Positions 10,960-19,579 of a stretch of DNA of 64,000 nucleotides are shown in pieces (the stretch's first letter is position 1; every line of letters starts with the position of its first letter). The stretch comes from Microbacterium sp. MM2322 (GTDB lineage: Bacteria; Actinomycetota; Actinomycetes; Actinomycetales; Microbacteriaceae). Below the pieces are notes generated by a model. The model was not told the DNA's origin. It did not search any database and worked only from the letters and a program-made list of their open reading frames with translations. The stretch covers positions 1-64,000 of the forward strand of contig NZ_OZ075067.1 in the NCBI RefSeq assembly GCF_964186585.1, given 5' to 3'. Made by a program: the position numbers and the translations under genes.

Positions 10960-11382
10960 GTGGATATCCGCGTCGCTGCGTATGCCGTCGTCACCGACGG
11001 AGACCGCATCCTGCTCGCCCATTGGAACAGCCCTACGCGACCCGCGTGGACGATGCCCGGAGGTGGGCTCGACCCCGGCGAGGACCCGATGGATGCCGCT
11101 GTCCGCGAGGTCCTCGAAGAGACAGGGTTCCACGTGGAACTCGACGGCATCCTCGGCACGGACTCGCTGGTGATCCCCGAGAAGGACCGGTTCCACGGCA
11201 CCGGGCCGATCCAGGCGCTCCGGATCGTCTATCGCGCGCACGTCGTCGGCGGTGAACTTCACAACGAAGAGGACGGCTCCACGGACGAGGCTGCGTGGTT
11301 TCCTATCGACGAGGTCGCGTCGCTCACCCGGGTGGGGCTCGTGGACACGGCGATGACGATGGCAGGCCTCATCCCGCGGTGA
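10960..11382 (+). CDS. Nudix hydrolase
   Basis: Nudix enzymes hydrolyse a nucleoside diphosphate linked to another group. The 140-residue protein carries the Nudix box at about 34-57: GGGLDPGEDPMDAAVREV then LEETG, with all catalytic Glu and Arg residues. The GTG start at 10960 is the first plausible start after the tRNA terminator. The substrate cannot be told from sequence. Its 3' end overlaps the convergent deacylase gene by 14 bases. Confidence 0.88.
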   Translation: MDIRVAAYAVVTDGDRILLAHWNSPTRPAWTMPGGGLDPGEDPMDAAVREVLEETGFHVELDGILGTDSLVIPEKDRFHGTGPIQALRIVYRAHVVGGELHNEEDGSTDEAAWFPIDEVASLTRVGLVDTAMTMAGLIPR

Positions 11383-11875
11383 CCGGCCGCTCCGGCATCG
11401 GCTGCGAGATGTCGGCCACGGTGGCGCCGTAGGACCGGATGAGGTCGTCCGCGTCAACGAAGAGGCTGAAGCCGTGCGCGCCCGCGCCCATGGCGATCCG
11501 CTTGCCTGCGATCGACGCATCGGCGTAGACGGGCCAGTCCGTCGTGCTCCCGATCGGCGTGATGGTGCCGCGCTCGAACCCCGTTGCGGCCAACGCGAGC
11601 TCGGGCTCGGGAAGCCGCAGCTTGTTGACCCCGACGACGGCGCGCAGCTTGGGCCACGAGATCGCCCGGTCTCCGGGGATCAGCGCAAACAGGTACGTGT
11701 CGTCGCTCCGCTTCACGACGAGCGTTTTGACGATGTCGGATGCCGCCAGCCCGAGCAGCGTCGCAGCCTCTTCAAGACTGCCCGCCGCCGGGCGGGCGAC
11801 GAACTCGACCGACAAAGACCGGGAGCGCGCCGCTTCAGCGACGCGCTCCGATGGTTCAGGCGTGGATTCAGGCAT
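11369..11875 (-). CDS. YbaK/EbsC-type aminoacyl-tRNA deacylase
   Basis: This family hydrolyses mischarged tRNAs, classically Cys-tRNA(Pro). The 168-residue protein contains the YbaK fold: ASDIVKTLVVKRSDD near 47-61, a central GVNKLRLPE, and the late GSTTDWPVYAD and GAGAHGFSLFV motifs. The ATG at 11875 was chosen because the conserved domain begins within 20 residues. It overlaps the stop of the upstream gene by 8 bases, so the two are translationally coupled. Confidence 0.86.
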   Translation of the reverse strand: MPESTPEPSERVAEAARSRSLSVEFVARPAAGSLEEAATLLGLAASDIVKTLVVKRSDDTYLFALIPGDRAISWPKLRAVVGVNKLRLPEPELALAATGFERGTITPIGSTTDWPVYADASIAGKRIAMGAGAHGFSLFVDADDLIRSYGATVADISQPMPERPVTAG

Positions 11876-12437
11876 CCGGTGCGCGCAGCGGGTCGTCCGC
11901 CACCCACAGTTCGTCGTCTGCCCGCAGCGTCTGCCAGGCGGCGTAGAGAACACCCGCAGTCGCGGCGACACCGAAGATGATGGCGAGGACGCCGCCGGCG
12001 CCCAGGCCCTTCTTCTTCTCCGGAACCGACAGCTTCTTGGTGGCCTTCTTGCCAGCCTTGGCAGCGTTCTTGCGGAACGAGTCCGCGTCGAAGCCACCGA
12101 GGCCCTTGCCGTGCGACAGGCGGTGACGCTGGTCGTTCGCGACATCCCACACCGACATCGCGGTGCCGACGACGGCGCCGGCGGCGGGAACGACAGCGCC
12201 GTTCAGCACCTTGCGACCCGTCTCGACGCCACGGTCGACGTAGGGAGCCGCGTACTTCTCGTACGAGTGCTTCGCCGTAGGCACGATGTGGTCGTGGTTG
12301 TACTTGCCGAGCTGGCGACCCGCCTCGCGGGCGACGTCACCGGCCTGACCGACGAGCACCTGCTGTGACTCCCACAGGTTCGCAGCCTGCTTCTGCAGCT
12401 TGCGGAGTTCCTTCTTGGTCTTGCGGTTGAGGCTCAC
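11868..12437 (-). CDS. Conserved actinobacterial protein with one membrane segment
   Basis: This 189-residue protein starts MSLNRKTKKELRKLQKQAANL, a basic amphipathic region. It continues with a glycine/alanine stretch (about 75-95) and a Lys-rich segment near 125-145. A single transmembrane helix (about 147-170) precedes an acidic tail. I do not recognise an enzymatic motif. It is translationally coupled to the YbaK gene downstream. Confidence 0.75.
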   Translation of the reverse strand: MSLNRKTKKELRKLQKQAANLWESQQVLVGQAGDVAREAGRQLGKYNHDHIVPTAKHSYEKYAAPYVDRGVETGRKVLNGAVVPAAGAVVGTAMSVWDVANDQRHRLSHGKGLGGFDADSFRKNAAKAGKKATKKLSVPEKKKGLGAGGVLAIIFGVAATAGVLYAAWQTLRADDELWVADDPLRAPDA

Positions 12438-12528
12438 GGGGCCCTCCCTTTTCGGGGTTCATCCGGGGACGTAGTGGGTCCATACTGCCAGACGCATTCA
12501 GCCGGCGAGGGGGGTTGCAAGTGAGAGG

Positions 12529-13095
12529 ATGATGAGTATGCCGATTCACTCCGCTGTCGCGACCCTGCACACCAACCACGGCGACATCGTCGTCAACCTG
12601 TTCGGCGACCAGGCGCCCCGCACCGTCAAGAACTTCGTCGGTCTGGCCGACGGTTCCCAGGCCTGGACGCACCCCGCCACCGGCAAGCCCGGCGAAGGCC
12701 CCCTGTACACCGACGTCATCTTCCACCGCATCATCCCCGGCTTCATGATCCAGGGCGGCGACCCGCTCGGTCAGGGCGTCGGCGGACCGGGCTACAACTT
12801 CGATGACGAGATCAGCCCTGAGCTGACGTTCGCCAAGCCGTACCTCCTCGCCATGGCGAACGCGGGCCTCCGCCGCAACGCGATCACCGGCAAGGCCGAG
12901 GGCACCAACGGCTCGCAGTTCTTCATCACCACCGACCCCACTCCGTGGCTCAACGGCAAGCACTCGATCTTCGGTGAGGTCGCCGACGACGCGTCGCGCG
13001 CCGTCGTCGACGCCATCGCGGCCGTTCCCACCGGAGCGCAGGACCGTCCGGTCGAGCCCGTCGTGATCTCGTCGATCGACATCACCGAGGCCTGA
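12529..13095 (+). CDS. ppiA: Peptidyl-prolyl cis-trans isomerase, cyclophilin type
   Basis: Cyclophilins speed proline isomerisation during protein folding. The 188-residue protein shows VIFHRIIPGFMIQGGDP near 63-79 with the catalytic Arg, then NGSQFFITTDPTPWLNGKHSIFGEV further on. There is no signal peptide, so it is cytoplasmic. Two ATGs are close (12529 and 12538), and the second fits MPIHSAVATLHTNHGDIVV. Its position between gyrA and crgA matches mycobacterial ppiA. Confidence 0.94.
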   Translation: MMSMPIHSAVATLHTNHGDIVVNLFGDQAPRTVKNFVGLADGSQAWTHPATGKPGEGPLYTDVIFHRIIPGFMIQGGDPLGQGVGGPGYNFDDEISPELTFAKPYLLAMANAGLRRNAITGKAEGTNGSQFFITTDPTPWLNGKHSIFGEVADDASRAVVDAIAAVPTGAQDRPVEPVVISSIDITEA

Positions 13096-13102
13096 TCCCT
13101 TC

Positions 13103-13978
13103 GTGACCTCAGCCGACCCCCGCACCAATCCGGACAACTTCTGCTACCGGCATCCTGACCGTCAGAGCTTCGTGCTCTGCCAGCGGTGCCTGCGGACGAT
13201 CTGTCCCGCCTGCCAGACCCCGCTCCCCGTGGGTGTCATCTGCCCGGAGTGCCTGGCAGAGCAGCAGAAGGGTGCGCGGTCGGCTGAGGTGAAGCGGATG
13301 CCGGGGCGGTTCGCGCGGAAGCTCCGCAGCGACCGCCCCGTCGTCACCTACGCGATCGTCATCGTCACGATCGCGGTCTACCTGCTCCAGCTCATCCCCG
13401 TCGTGGGAGGCACGATCACGGGTGCCCTCGCGTTCGCTCCCGCCTACGTGGTGCCCGCAACGGGCGTCCCTTTCGAGCCATGGCGGATGCTGACGGTCGC
13501 TTTCGTGCACTCGACTCCGCTCCCCTTCCACGTCGCGCTCAACATGCTGGCGCTCTGGGCGCTCGGCCGGAGTCTCGAGCCGTCGCTCGGCAAGGTGCGC
13601 TTCCTCGCGCTCTACGTACTGAGTGCGATCGGTGGTTCTGCGCTCGTCGCGCTCATCGCGCCGGGAACCTTCGTCGTAGGCGCCTCGGGTGCGGTGTGGG
13701 GACTTCTCACGTCGATGCTCATCATCGGCCGGCACCTCGGCGTGAACATCCTGCCGATCGCGATCCTGCTCGGGATCAACCTGGTGTTCTCGTTCGTCGG
13801 CTCGGGAGTCTCGTGGCAGTCCCACATCGGTGGCGGTCTCGTCGGCCTGCTGGTGGGCTACATCTTTTCGAAGACCCGCGCGCAGAAGCGCCAGGGACTG
13901 CAGGCGGCACTGCTCGTCGCGGTCGGGATCGGACTCGTCGCAGTCGCCGCGATCATCCCGGGACTGCTCTACCTTTGA
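13103..13978 (+). CDS. Rhomboid family intramembrane serine protease with N-terminal zinc-finger-like motif
   Basis: Rhomboids cut membrane proteins within the bilayer. The 291-residue protein has six or more hydrophobic segments, the serine motif GASGAVWGL near 195, and the partner histidine in SHIGGGLVG near 240. The N-terminus has paired cysteines (CYRHPDRQSFVLCQRCLRTI, CPACQTP, CPEC) typical of the B-box-like zinc domain of actinobacterial rhomboids. The GTG start at 13103 lies 7 bases after the cyclophilin stop, suggesting one transcript. Confidence 0.92.
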   Translation: MTSADPRTNPDNFCYRHPDRQSFVLCQRCLRTICPACQTPLPVGVICPECLAEQQKGARSAEVKRMPGRFARKLRSDRPVVTYAIVIVTIAVYLLQLIPVVGGTITGALAFAPAYVVPATGVPFEPWRMLTVAFVHSTPLPFHVALNMLALWALGRSLEPSLGKVRFLALYVLSAIGGSALVALIAPGTFVVGASGAVWGLLTSMLIIGRHLGVNILPIAILLGINLVFSFVGSGVSWQSHIGGGLVGLLVGYIFSKTRAQKRQGLQAALLVAVGIGLVAVAAIIPGLLYL

Positions 13979-13979
13979 G

Positions 13980-13988
13980 TTATCCACA
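13980..13988 (+). promoter_or_regulatory. Perfect DnaA box outside oriC
   Basis: TTATCCACA, the consensus DnaA box, lies two bases after the rhomboid stop codon and directly next to a perfect hairpin. It is about 12 kb from oriC. Whether DnaA binds here is unknown. Confidence 0.55.
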
Positions 13989-14015
13989 GATTCATCCCCA
14001 GGCTGGGGATGAATC
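13989..14015. terminator. Perfect 13-bp hairpin between rhomboid and crgA genes
   Basis: GATTCATCCCCAG, one G, then the reverse complement CTGGGGATGAATC. The genes on both sides converge here, so a bidirectional terminator is the simplest reading. The single-base spacer means the top pairs must open to form a loop. A second 10-base palindrome, ACACCGGTGT, follows at 14016-14025. Confidence 0.6.
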
Positions 14016-14050
14016 ACACCGGTGTAATTCCGGTCAGCGGATGCCGGAGG

Positions 14051-14287
14051 TCAGCGCCAGCGCGTGGTCATCAAGAACCCGACGAACGCGATGCCGAAAC
14101 CGATCGCGAGATTCCACGGGCCGATGTCCGGAATCGGGAACGCCTGGCCGCTCAAGTAGAAGACGATGATCCAGACAAGCCCGATGAGCATCAGACCGAT
14201 CATGATCGGCTTGAACCACACCGGGTTGGGGGCGGCGTCGCCCTCGGGCTGGACCAGACGGTCCTCGTCCTTGTCTCCACGTGCCAT
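14051..14287 (-). CDS. crgA: Cell division protein CrgA
   Basis: CrgA is a small membrane protein that regulates septum assembly and interacts with FtsZ and PBPs in actinobacteria. The 78-residue protein has a charged N-terminus, then two transmembrane helices (about 30-48 and 55-74) separated by a short GPWNLAIG-type loop. The ATG at 14287 is preceded by TCTCCCC in the plus orientation (GGGGAGA as read), a good ribosome-binding site. It heads the region that continues into pknB/rodA, as in Mycobacterium. Confidence 0.9.
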   Translation of the reverse strand: MARGDKDEDRLVQPEGDAAPNPVWFKPIMIGLMLIGLVWIIVFYLSGQAFPIPDIGPWNLAIGFGIAFVGFLMTTRWR

Positions 14288-14342
14288 GGGGAGAAGTCTA
14301 CCTGCCAGCCCGGATCCAGCCTTCGCTGGCTAAACTCCGTTC

Positions 14343-15128
14343 GTGACCGACTCCTCGCTGACGGAGCAGACGACTCGACGTTCGCGTCGATCCCGTCCTC
14401 GTCCCCGTGCCACATTCCTGAGCGTCACGGGTGAGATCCTGCTGACTCTCGGCGTCGTGACGCTCCTCTACGTGTCGTGGCACACCTGGATCGGTGATGC
14501 GATCGTCCAGAGCGAGCAGCACGCGGCAGCTCAAGCCCTCGCCGAGCAGTGGGCGAACGAGGACGACGCGTCGCCCGAGGCATCCCCGCCGCCGACACCG
14601 AGCCCCGACGGCTCGCCGGTCATCCCCGTCCTGGGCGATCAGAAGCATGCCGAGGTCTTCGGGATCATGAAGGTGCCTCGCTTCGGCGCGGACTGGCAGT
14701 TCAAGATCGCGTCGGGGATCTCCAGACCCGACATCCTGGATCGCGGCGAGGTCGGGCACTACCCCGACACCGCCATGCCCGGTGCCGTCGGCAACACCGT
14801 GTACGCCGCGCATCGGTGGACGTCCGGCGCCCCCTTCGACCCGATCGACCGTCTCGTGATCGGCGATGCCATCGTCATCCAGACCAAGGCCGGCTGGTAC
14901 ACCTACCGCTTCCGCTCGCTGGAGTACGTGCAGGACACCCAGATCCAGGTGCTCCTCCCCGTCCCCAACCAGGAAGGCGTCGCCGCCAACGGGCGCTACC
15001 TCACGCTGACGAGCTGCGCGCCGAAGCTGAACTCCTTGGAGCGCATCATCGCCTACGCCGTGTTCGACGAGTTCACGCCGGCCGCCGACGGTCCGCCCGC
15101 GTCTCTCACCGGTGGGGTGGGCGTCTGA
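14343..15128 (+). CDS. Class E sortase
   Basis: Sortases attach surface proteins to peptidoglycan, and class E is common in high-GC actinobacteria. The 261-residue protein has an N-terminal transmembrane helix (about 30-50), a Pro/Ser-rich linker, and the sortase barrel. The catalytic His is in AAHRWTSG, the Cys in TLTSCAPK, and the Arg in LERIIAYAVF. The GTG at 14343 is the first start after the crgA promoter region. Its stop overlaps the next start (ATGA). No LAxTG substrate gene is visible in the window. Confidence 0.93.
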   Translation: MTDSSLTEQTTRRSRRSRPRPRATFLSVTGEILLTLGVVTLLYVSWHTWIGDAIVQSEQHAAAQALAEQWANEDDASPEASPPPTPSPDGSPVIPVLGDQKHAEVFGIMKVPRFGADWQFKIASGISRPDILDRGEVGHYPDTAMPGAVGNTVYAAHRWTSGAPFDPIDRLVIGDAIVIQTKAGWYTYRFRSLEYVQDTQIQVLLPVPNQEGVAANGRYLTLTSCAPKLNSLERIIAYAVFDEFTPAADGPPASLTGGVGV

Positions 15129-15295
15129 TGTACGCAGCTCTGTGGCGGGTGCTTCCGGGTCCGTGGTGGGTGCGGGTGCTGATCCTGCTCGTCCTGGCCG
15201 CCGTCATCCTCTACCTCTTGTACTTCTACGCCTTCCCGTGGGTCTTCCAGACGGTGTGGCCGAGCGAGGAGTCCACTATCGGCGGCGGCGGGTGA
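15128..15295 (+). CDS. 55-residue single-pass membrane protein
   Basis: This small gene encodes MYAALWRVLPGPWWVRVLIL followed by a hydrophobic, Tyr/Phe-rich helix to about residue 43 and a Glu/Gly tail. It is joined to the sortase by ATGA and to the amidotransferase by a GTGA overlap, which supports it as a real gene. Small membrane proteins of this kind sit near crgA/sortase in related genomes. Its function is unknown. Confidence 0.78.
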   Translation: MYAALWRVLPGPWWVRVLILLVLAAVILYLLYFYAFPWVFQTVWPSEESTIGGGG

Positions 15296-15930
15296 CCGAC
15301 GGCATCCGTGTCCTCGTCGTCGACAATCACGACAGCTTCGTCCACACGCTGATCGGCTACCTCGTCGAACTCGGCGCGCAGGTCGACATGATCGAATCGG
15401 ATGCCGCTGACGCGATAGACCGGGTCGATTCCGTCGACGGCGTGCTGATCTCCCCCGGGCCGGGCACGCCGGAGGACGCCGGTGCGTCGGTGGACATCGT
15501 GAAGCGATGCGCGGCACTCGGCGTGCCCCTCCTCGGTGTGTGCCTCGGGCATCAGGCCATCGCGGCGGGCTTCGGCGGCGTCGTGTCGCACGCGGCGGAC
15601 CTCATGCACGGGCGCACATCGCTCGTCCACCACGACGGCGACGGCGTTTTCGCGGGGCTACCCCGACCGTTCGTGGCCACCCGGTACCACTCGTTGGCCG
15701 TCGAGCGGAGCTCCCTGCCCGGCGACCTCGCCGTCACGGCGTGGACGGAATCGGGGACGGTGATGGGTCTCGCCCATCGCTCGCTCCCGATCGAGGGCGT
15801 TCAGTTCCACCCCGAGAGCGTGCTCACCGAGGGCGGCTACCTCCTGCTCGGCACCTGGCTCGAACGACTGGGACTCGAGGGCGCGACGGAGCGGGGCGCG
15901 CGGCTGTCGCCGCACCGGACCGTCAGCTGA
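15292..15930 (+). CDS. pabA: Glutamine amidotransferase, component II of aminodeoxychorismate/anthranilate synthase
   Basis: This class I glutamine amidotransferase releases ammonia for p-aminobenzoate (folate) or anthranilate (tryptophan) synthesis. The 212-residue protein has VLVVDNHDSFVHTL at the N-terminus and SPGPGTPEDAG. The nucleophile Cys is in LLGVCLGHQAI and the His-Glu pair in VQFHPES. The GTG at 15292 overlaps the previous stop. It matches the gene called trpG next to pknB in M. tuberculosis. PabA versus TrpG cannot be settled without the partner synthase, which is not here. Confidence 0.87.
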   Translation: MTDGIRVLVVDNHDSFVHTLIGYLVELGAQVDMIESDAADAIDRVDSVDGVLISPGPGTPEDAGASVDIVKRCAALGVPLLGVCLGHQAIAAGFGGVVSHAADLMHGRTSLVHHDGDGVFAGLPRPFVATRYHSLAVERSSLPGDLAVTAWTESGTVMGLAHRSLPIEGVQFHPESVLTEGGYLLLGTWLERLGLEGATERGARLSPHRTVS

Positions 15931-15939
15931 CCCTCCGGA

Positions 15940-17655
15940 TCAGCCGCTGCAGGTCGTCAGCGTGATCTCCGACCCCACCGGCACCTCGCCGATGGCCGAC
16001 TGGACCTTCACCAGGCGAGGATCGGTGGCGGGACACGACGGGTCCTCTTTGACGACCGGAACCAGTCCGTACTCCTCCGACTCGAGGATCTCGGACGCCT
16101 TGTCCACGGTGTAGTTGAGCGCGAAGTCCTCGACCGTGACCGTGCCTGTCGCGACGACGAGGTCGATCGACGAGCCCTTCGGAAGCTCCTGGCCGGGGGC
16201 GACCGGAGCACCGTCGACCGAGCCGCTGATCACGACGTCGGCGGCGAGTTTCGGGTCGTTTCGTCGCGTGATCGAGCCGGCCGTCAGACCCGCCTGTTCG
16301 AGCGAGGTCGTGGCCTCATCGACCGTGAGGTTGGCAATCGTGGGGACGGTGGACTTCTCGACGCCCTGAGAGACGTAGACCGTCACCTGGTCGCCCGGCG
16401 CGACCGTCGTCCCGGCGGCCGGAACGGTGCGCACGACGGATCCCTCGGGCACGTCGGCGCTCGTCTCCGTCAGCTGCACGGCCTCGAGCTTCGACGTATC
16501 GAGCACCTGCTCCGCACGGTCCCACGTCATGGTGACGACGTCGGGGACGGTCAAGGCGTTCGGGGTGATCGCGCTCGCCTCGGGACGGATGGTGTTGACC
16601 CAGATGAACACCGACACCAGCAGGACCGCGAGCATCGCGATGCCCGCCCACACCCAGGCGACAGGGGGCCCGGCCTGTGTCCGGCGCATGGTGTCGTCGC
16701 TCGTGAGCTGACGGAGCGAACGAGCGGTCTCGGCGGCCTGCTTGGGGTCGGGGCCGTACAACTCGTTGCTGAGGGATTCGACGCGACGCTTGCTCGGCGC
16801 CTTCCGCCCGGTGGTCGCCGCGAGGGCATCGCGGAAGGCGACGGCTGTCTGCGGGCGCTGGAACGGGTCTTTCGCCAGCGCGCGGAGGACCAGCGCGTCG
16901 AGTGAGCGAGGAACGGTGTCGATCACTTCGGACGGCGGAACCGGCGCCTCTGACACGTGCTGGTACGCGACGGCGATCGGATTCTCGCCGCGGAAGGGCG
17001 GCTGACCGGTGAGCAACTCGTAGAGGACGATGCCGGCGGAGTAGATGTCGGCGCGCGCGTCGACCGGGTCGCCCTTGGCCATCTCCGGGGAGAAGTACGA
17101 GGCGGTTCCGATGATGGCGGTGGTCTCGGCGACCGTCGACGACGAATCCGACACCGCGCGCGCGATGCCGAAGTCCATGACCTTCACCTGGCCGGCATCC
17201 GTCACCATGACGTTGCCGGGCTTGATGTCGCGGTGCACGACACCGGCGCGGTGCGAGTACTCGAGCGCTTCGAGGATGCCGTCGGTGTAGCGCAGGGCGT
17301 CTTCGAGCGAGACGGGTCCGGCGCTGATGATGTCCTTGAGCAGGCGCCCGGTCACGAGCTCCATGACGATGTACGGCTCGGGATGCGGGGTGCCCGCGGA
17401 ATCCGTCCGGGTCTCTTCGCCGGCGTCGTAGACGCGGACGATGGCGGGGTGCGACATCCGCGATGCGGACTGCGCCTCGAGGCGGAACCGCGTCCGGAAC
17501 GCGCCGTCGGCGGCGAGGTCGGGCTCGAGGATCTTGATCGCGACAGGCCGCCCGAGGGTCAGGTCCTGTCCGCGGTACACCGAAGCCATGCCACCACGGC
17601 CGATGAGGTCATCGACTCGATAGCGGCCCGATAGCACGCGTGACTGAACGGACAA
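15940..17655 (-). CDS. pknB: Serine/threonine protein kinase with PASTA domains
   Basis: PknB senses muropeptides/lipid II and controls cell-wall synthesis and division. The 571-residue protein has a complete kinase domain: GRGGMASVYRG, catalytic Lys41 in VAIKIL, HRDIKPGN near 141, and DFGIA. A single transmembrane helix (about 330-355) follows, then three PASTA-like repeats. The TTG at 17655 was chosen: GGGGAG precedes it and the kinase begins 8 residues later. It is the last gene of the pkn/pbp/rod operon and converges on pabA. Confidence 0.93.
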   Translation of the reverse strand: MSVQSRVLSGRYRVDDLIGRGGMASVYRGQDLTLGRPVAIKILEPDLAADGAFRTRFRLEAQSASRMSHPAIVRVYDAGEETRTDSAGTPHPEPYIVMELVTGRLLKDIISAGPVSLEDALRYTDGILEALEYSHRAGVVHRDIKPGNVMVTDAGQVKVMDFGIARAVSDSSSTVAETTAIIGTASYFSPEMAKGDPVDARADIYSAGIVLYELLTGQPPFRGENPIAVAYQHVSEAPVPPSEVIDTVPRSLDALVLRALAKDPFQRPQTAVAFRDALAATTGRKAPSKRRVESLSNELYGPDPKQAAETARSLRQLTSDDTMRRTQAGPPVAWVWAGIAMLAVLLVSVFIWVNTIRPEASAITPNALTVPDVVTMTWDRAEQVLDTSKLEAVQLTETSADVPEGSVVRTVPAAGTTVAPGDQVTVYVSQGVEKSTVPTIANLTVDEATTSLEQAGLTAGSITRRNDPKLAADVVISGSVDGAPVAPGQELPKGSSIDLVVATGTVTVEDFALNYTVDKASEILESEEYGLVPVVKEDPSCPATDPRLVKVQSAIGEVPVGSEITLTTCSG

Positions 17656-17725
17656 TTTACTCCCCGGAGTGGAACCCGGACAGCCTAACCGACCGCGCTC
17701 GAAAGCCTGCTGAAAGGAGCCCCGA

Positions 17726-19579
17726 TCAGCCGTCGCTGCCGTTGCCGTTGCCGTTGCCGCCACCGTTGTCGGTGCCGCCATCGGCGGGAGGAGTCTGCTC
17801 CGGAGCGGGGACGATGGATGCCGCGGCCTCGGACGAGTCCCCTGAGACGCGTTCGGTGTCGGTGCCGTTGCACGTCACGGTGTAGGTCACCGAGAGCGCC
17901 TGGCTGCCGCTCTCGTCGACGACGACCTCCTGCGGACGGTCCGTGATCGCGAAGCTCGCCGTCGATTCGCCGTTCTTGTCGAAGACGCCGCCCGACAGGG
18001 TCATCGTGTAGGTGGTGGCTTCGGGCGCACCCGGGGGGCACGTGTAGCTGTCCCACATGACACGAACGGTCGAACCGGCGGTGACGGTGCCGTCGTCGTT
18101 TCCACCCTGGATGCTCGGTGCGGCAGGTGAGGTCATCTCCGCCGCCTGCGTGTACAGGAGAAGCGTGATCAGGTCGGTCGCTTCGACCTTTCCGGTCGGG
18201 TTGACCCGGTACACCTGACCGACCGCGTCGTCCGTGGGGGCGGGGACGTCGCCGTCCTGACACTTGACGTTGTCGAGCCCGTTGTCACTCAGGATCTGCG
18301 TCGCTTCCTCGCAGGACTTGCCCACCAGATCGAGAGAGGCAGGGTTGGGGATGACCGTCGTCGGACTCGGGCTCGGCGAGGGAGCGGCGGATGAGGGGGG
18401 CGCACTCGGGCTCGGCGGGGCGCTGTTGGACTGCGCAGGAGCAGGGTTCGTGTCGCCCGTCGGCATGAAGAGCGCGACGAGGGCCCCGATGAGCACGACC
18501 GCGAGCAGCGCGATCAGCGCGACGAGCGGCCACGTCCACGGGCTGCGCTTCTTCTTGGCGGGCTGGTCACGAACGGGCTGATCCGTCGCGAGCGCAGCGG
18601 TGCCCGTGCCGACACCGGCGGCCGCACCCGCCGCGGCGGCGCCGGACGGGAGGAGGCGGGTCGTGGCATCCGACCCCGTGTTCGAGGTCAGGAGCTGCGT
18701 GAAGGCGTCGGGCGAGACGGATCCCGCGATCGCCGGAACGATGGCGGCCGCACCTGCCACGTCACCGCGGCGGAGCGCACCGGCGGCACGCGCGACGGCA
18801 GATGTGGAGGCGGGACGCTCGTCGGGCTTCTTCGCGATCATGCTGATCACGAAGCGCTGCACGGGCTCCGAGATCGTGTCGGGAAGGGGCGGCGGGGTGT
18901 CGTTGATCTGCGCCATGGCGATGGCGACCTGCGACTCGCCCGTGAAGGGACGCCGTCCCGCGAGCAGCTCGTACGCGACGATGCCCAGCGAGTAGATGTC
19001 GGTCGAGGGGGATGCCGCGTGTCCGGATGCCTGCTCGGGCGACAGGTACTGGACCGTCCCCATGACCTGACCGGTTGCGGTGAGCGGCACCTGGTCGGCG
19101 ATGCGCGCGATACCGAAGTCGGTGATCTTCACGCGACCGTCGGGGGTGATCAGCAGGTTGCCGGGCTTGATGTCACGGTGGACGAGACCGGCAGCGTGGG
19201 CCGCCTGCAGGGCCGAGGCCGTCTGGGCGACGATGTCGAGCGTCTTGTCGGTCGACAGGGCGCCTTCGCGCTCCAGGATCGTCGACAACGCTTCACCGGG
19301 GACGAGCTCCATCACGAGGAAGGCGGAGCCGTTCTCCTCGCCGTAGTCGAAGACGCTGGCGATGCCCTCGTGGTTGACGAGCGCGGCGTGGCGGGCCTCG
19401 GCGCGGAAGCGCTCGAGGAACCCGGGGTCGCCCATGTACTCGTCTTTGAGGATCTTGATCGCGACGGTCCGTCCGATGACGTGATCGGTGGCCTCCCAGA
19501 CCTCGCCCATACCGCCGATGGCGATCCGCGAGTCCAGTTCGTACCGTCCGCCGAAGCTCACACCCTGCGTCGGTCTCAT
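17726..19579 (-). CDS. pknA: Serine/threonine protein kinase with Pro/Ser-rich linker
   Basis: This 617-residue kinase starts MRPTQGVSFGGRYELDSRIA and has GGMGEVWEA, VAIKILKDEY, VHRDIKPGNLLI and DFGIARI. It has one transmembrane helix near 350-370, then a Pro/Ser linker. One PASTA-like segment (LDLVGKSCEEATQILSDNGL) and a beta-rich tail ending in Gly/Asn follow. It overlaps the PBP gene upstream by 4 bases. In mycobacteria PknA and PknB phosphorylate division and wall proteins, and a parallel role is inferred. Confidence 0.93.
   Translation of the reverse strand: MRPTQGVSFGGRYELDSRIAIGGMGEVWEATDHVIGRTVAIKILKDEYMGDPGFLERFRAEARHAALVNHEGIASVFDYGEENGSAFLVMELVPGEALSTILEREGALSTDKTLDIVAQTASALQAAHAAGLVHRDIKPGNLLITPDGRVKITDFGIARIADQVPLTATGQVMGTVQYLSPEQASGHAASPSTDIYSLGIVAYELLAGRRPFTGESQVAIAMAQINDTPPPLPDTISEPVQRFVISMIAKKPDERPASTSAVARAAGALRRGDVAGAAAIVPAIAGSVSPDAFTQLLTSNTGSDATTRLLPSGAAAAGAAAGVGTGTAALATDQPVRDQPAKKKRSPWTWPLVALIALLAVVLIGALVALFMPTGDTNPAPAQSNSAPPSPSAPPSSAAPSPSPSPTTVIPNPASLDLVGKSCEEATQILSDNGLDNVKCQDGDVPAPTDDAVGQVYRVNPTGKVEATDLITLLLYTQAAEMTSPAAPSIQGGNDDGTVTAGSTVRVMWDSYTCPPGAPEATTYTMTLSGGVFDKNGESTASFAITDRPQEVVVDESGSQALSVTYTVTCNGTDTERVSGDSSEAAASIVPAPEQTPPADGGTDNGGGNGNGNGSDG

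Noticed and set aside
15921..15939. Terminator between pabA and pknB
   Set aside because: Only a short GTCAGCTGAC palindrome is present, with no T-run and too little stem to call.
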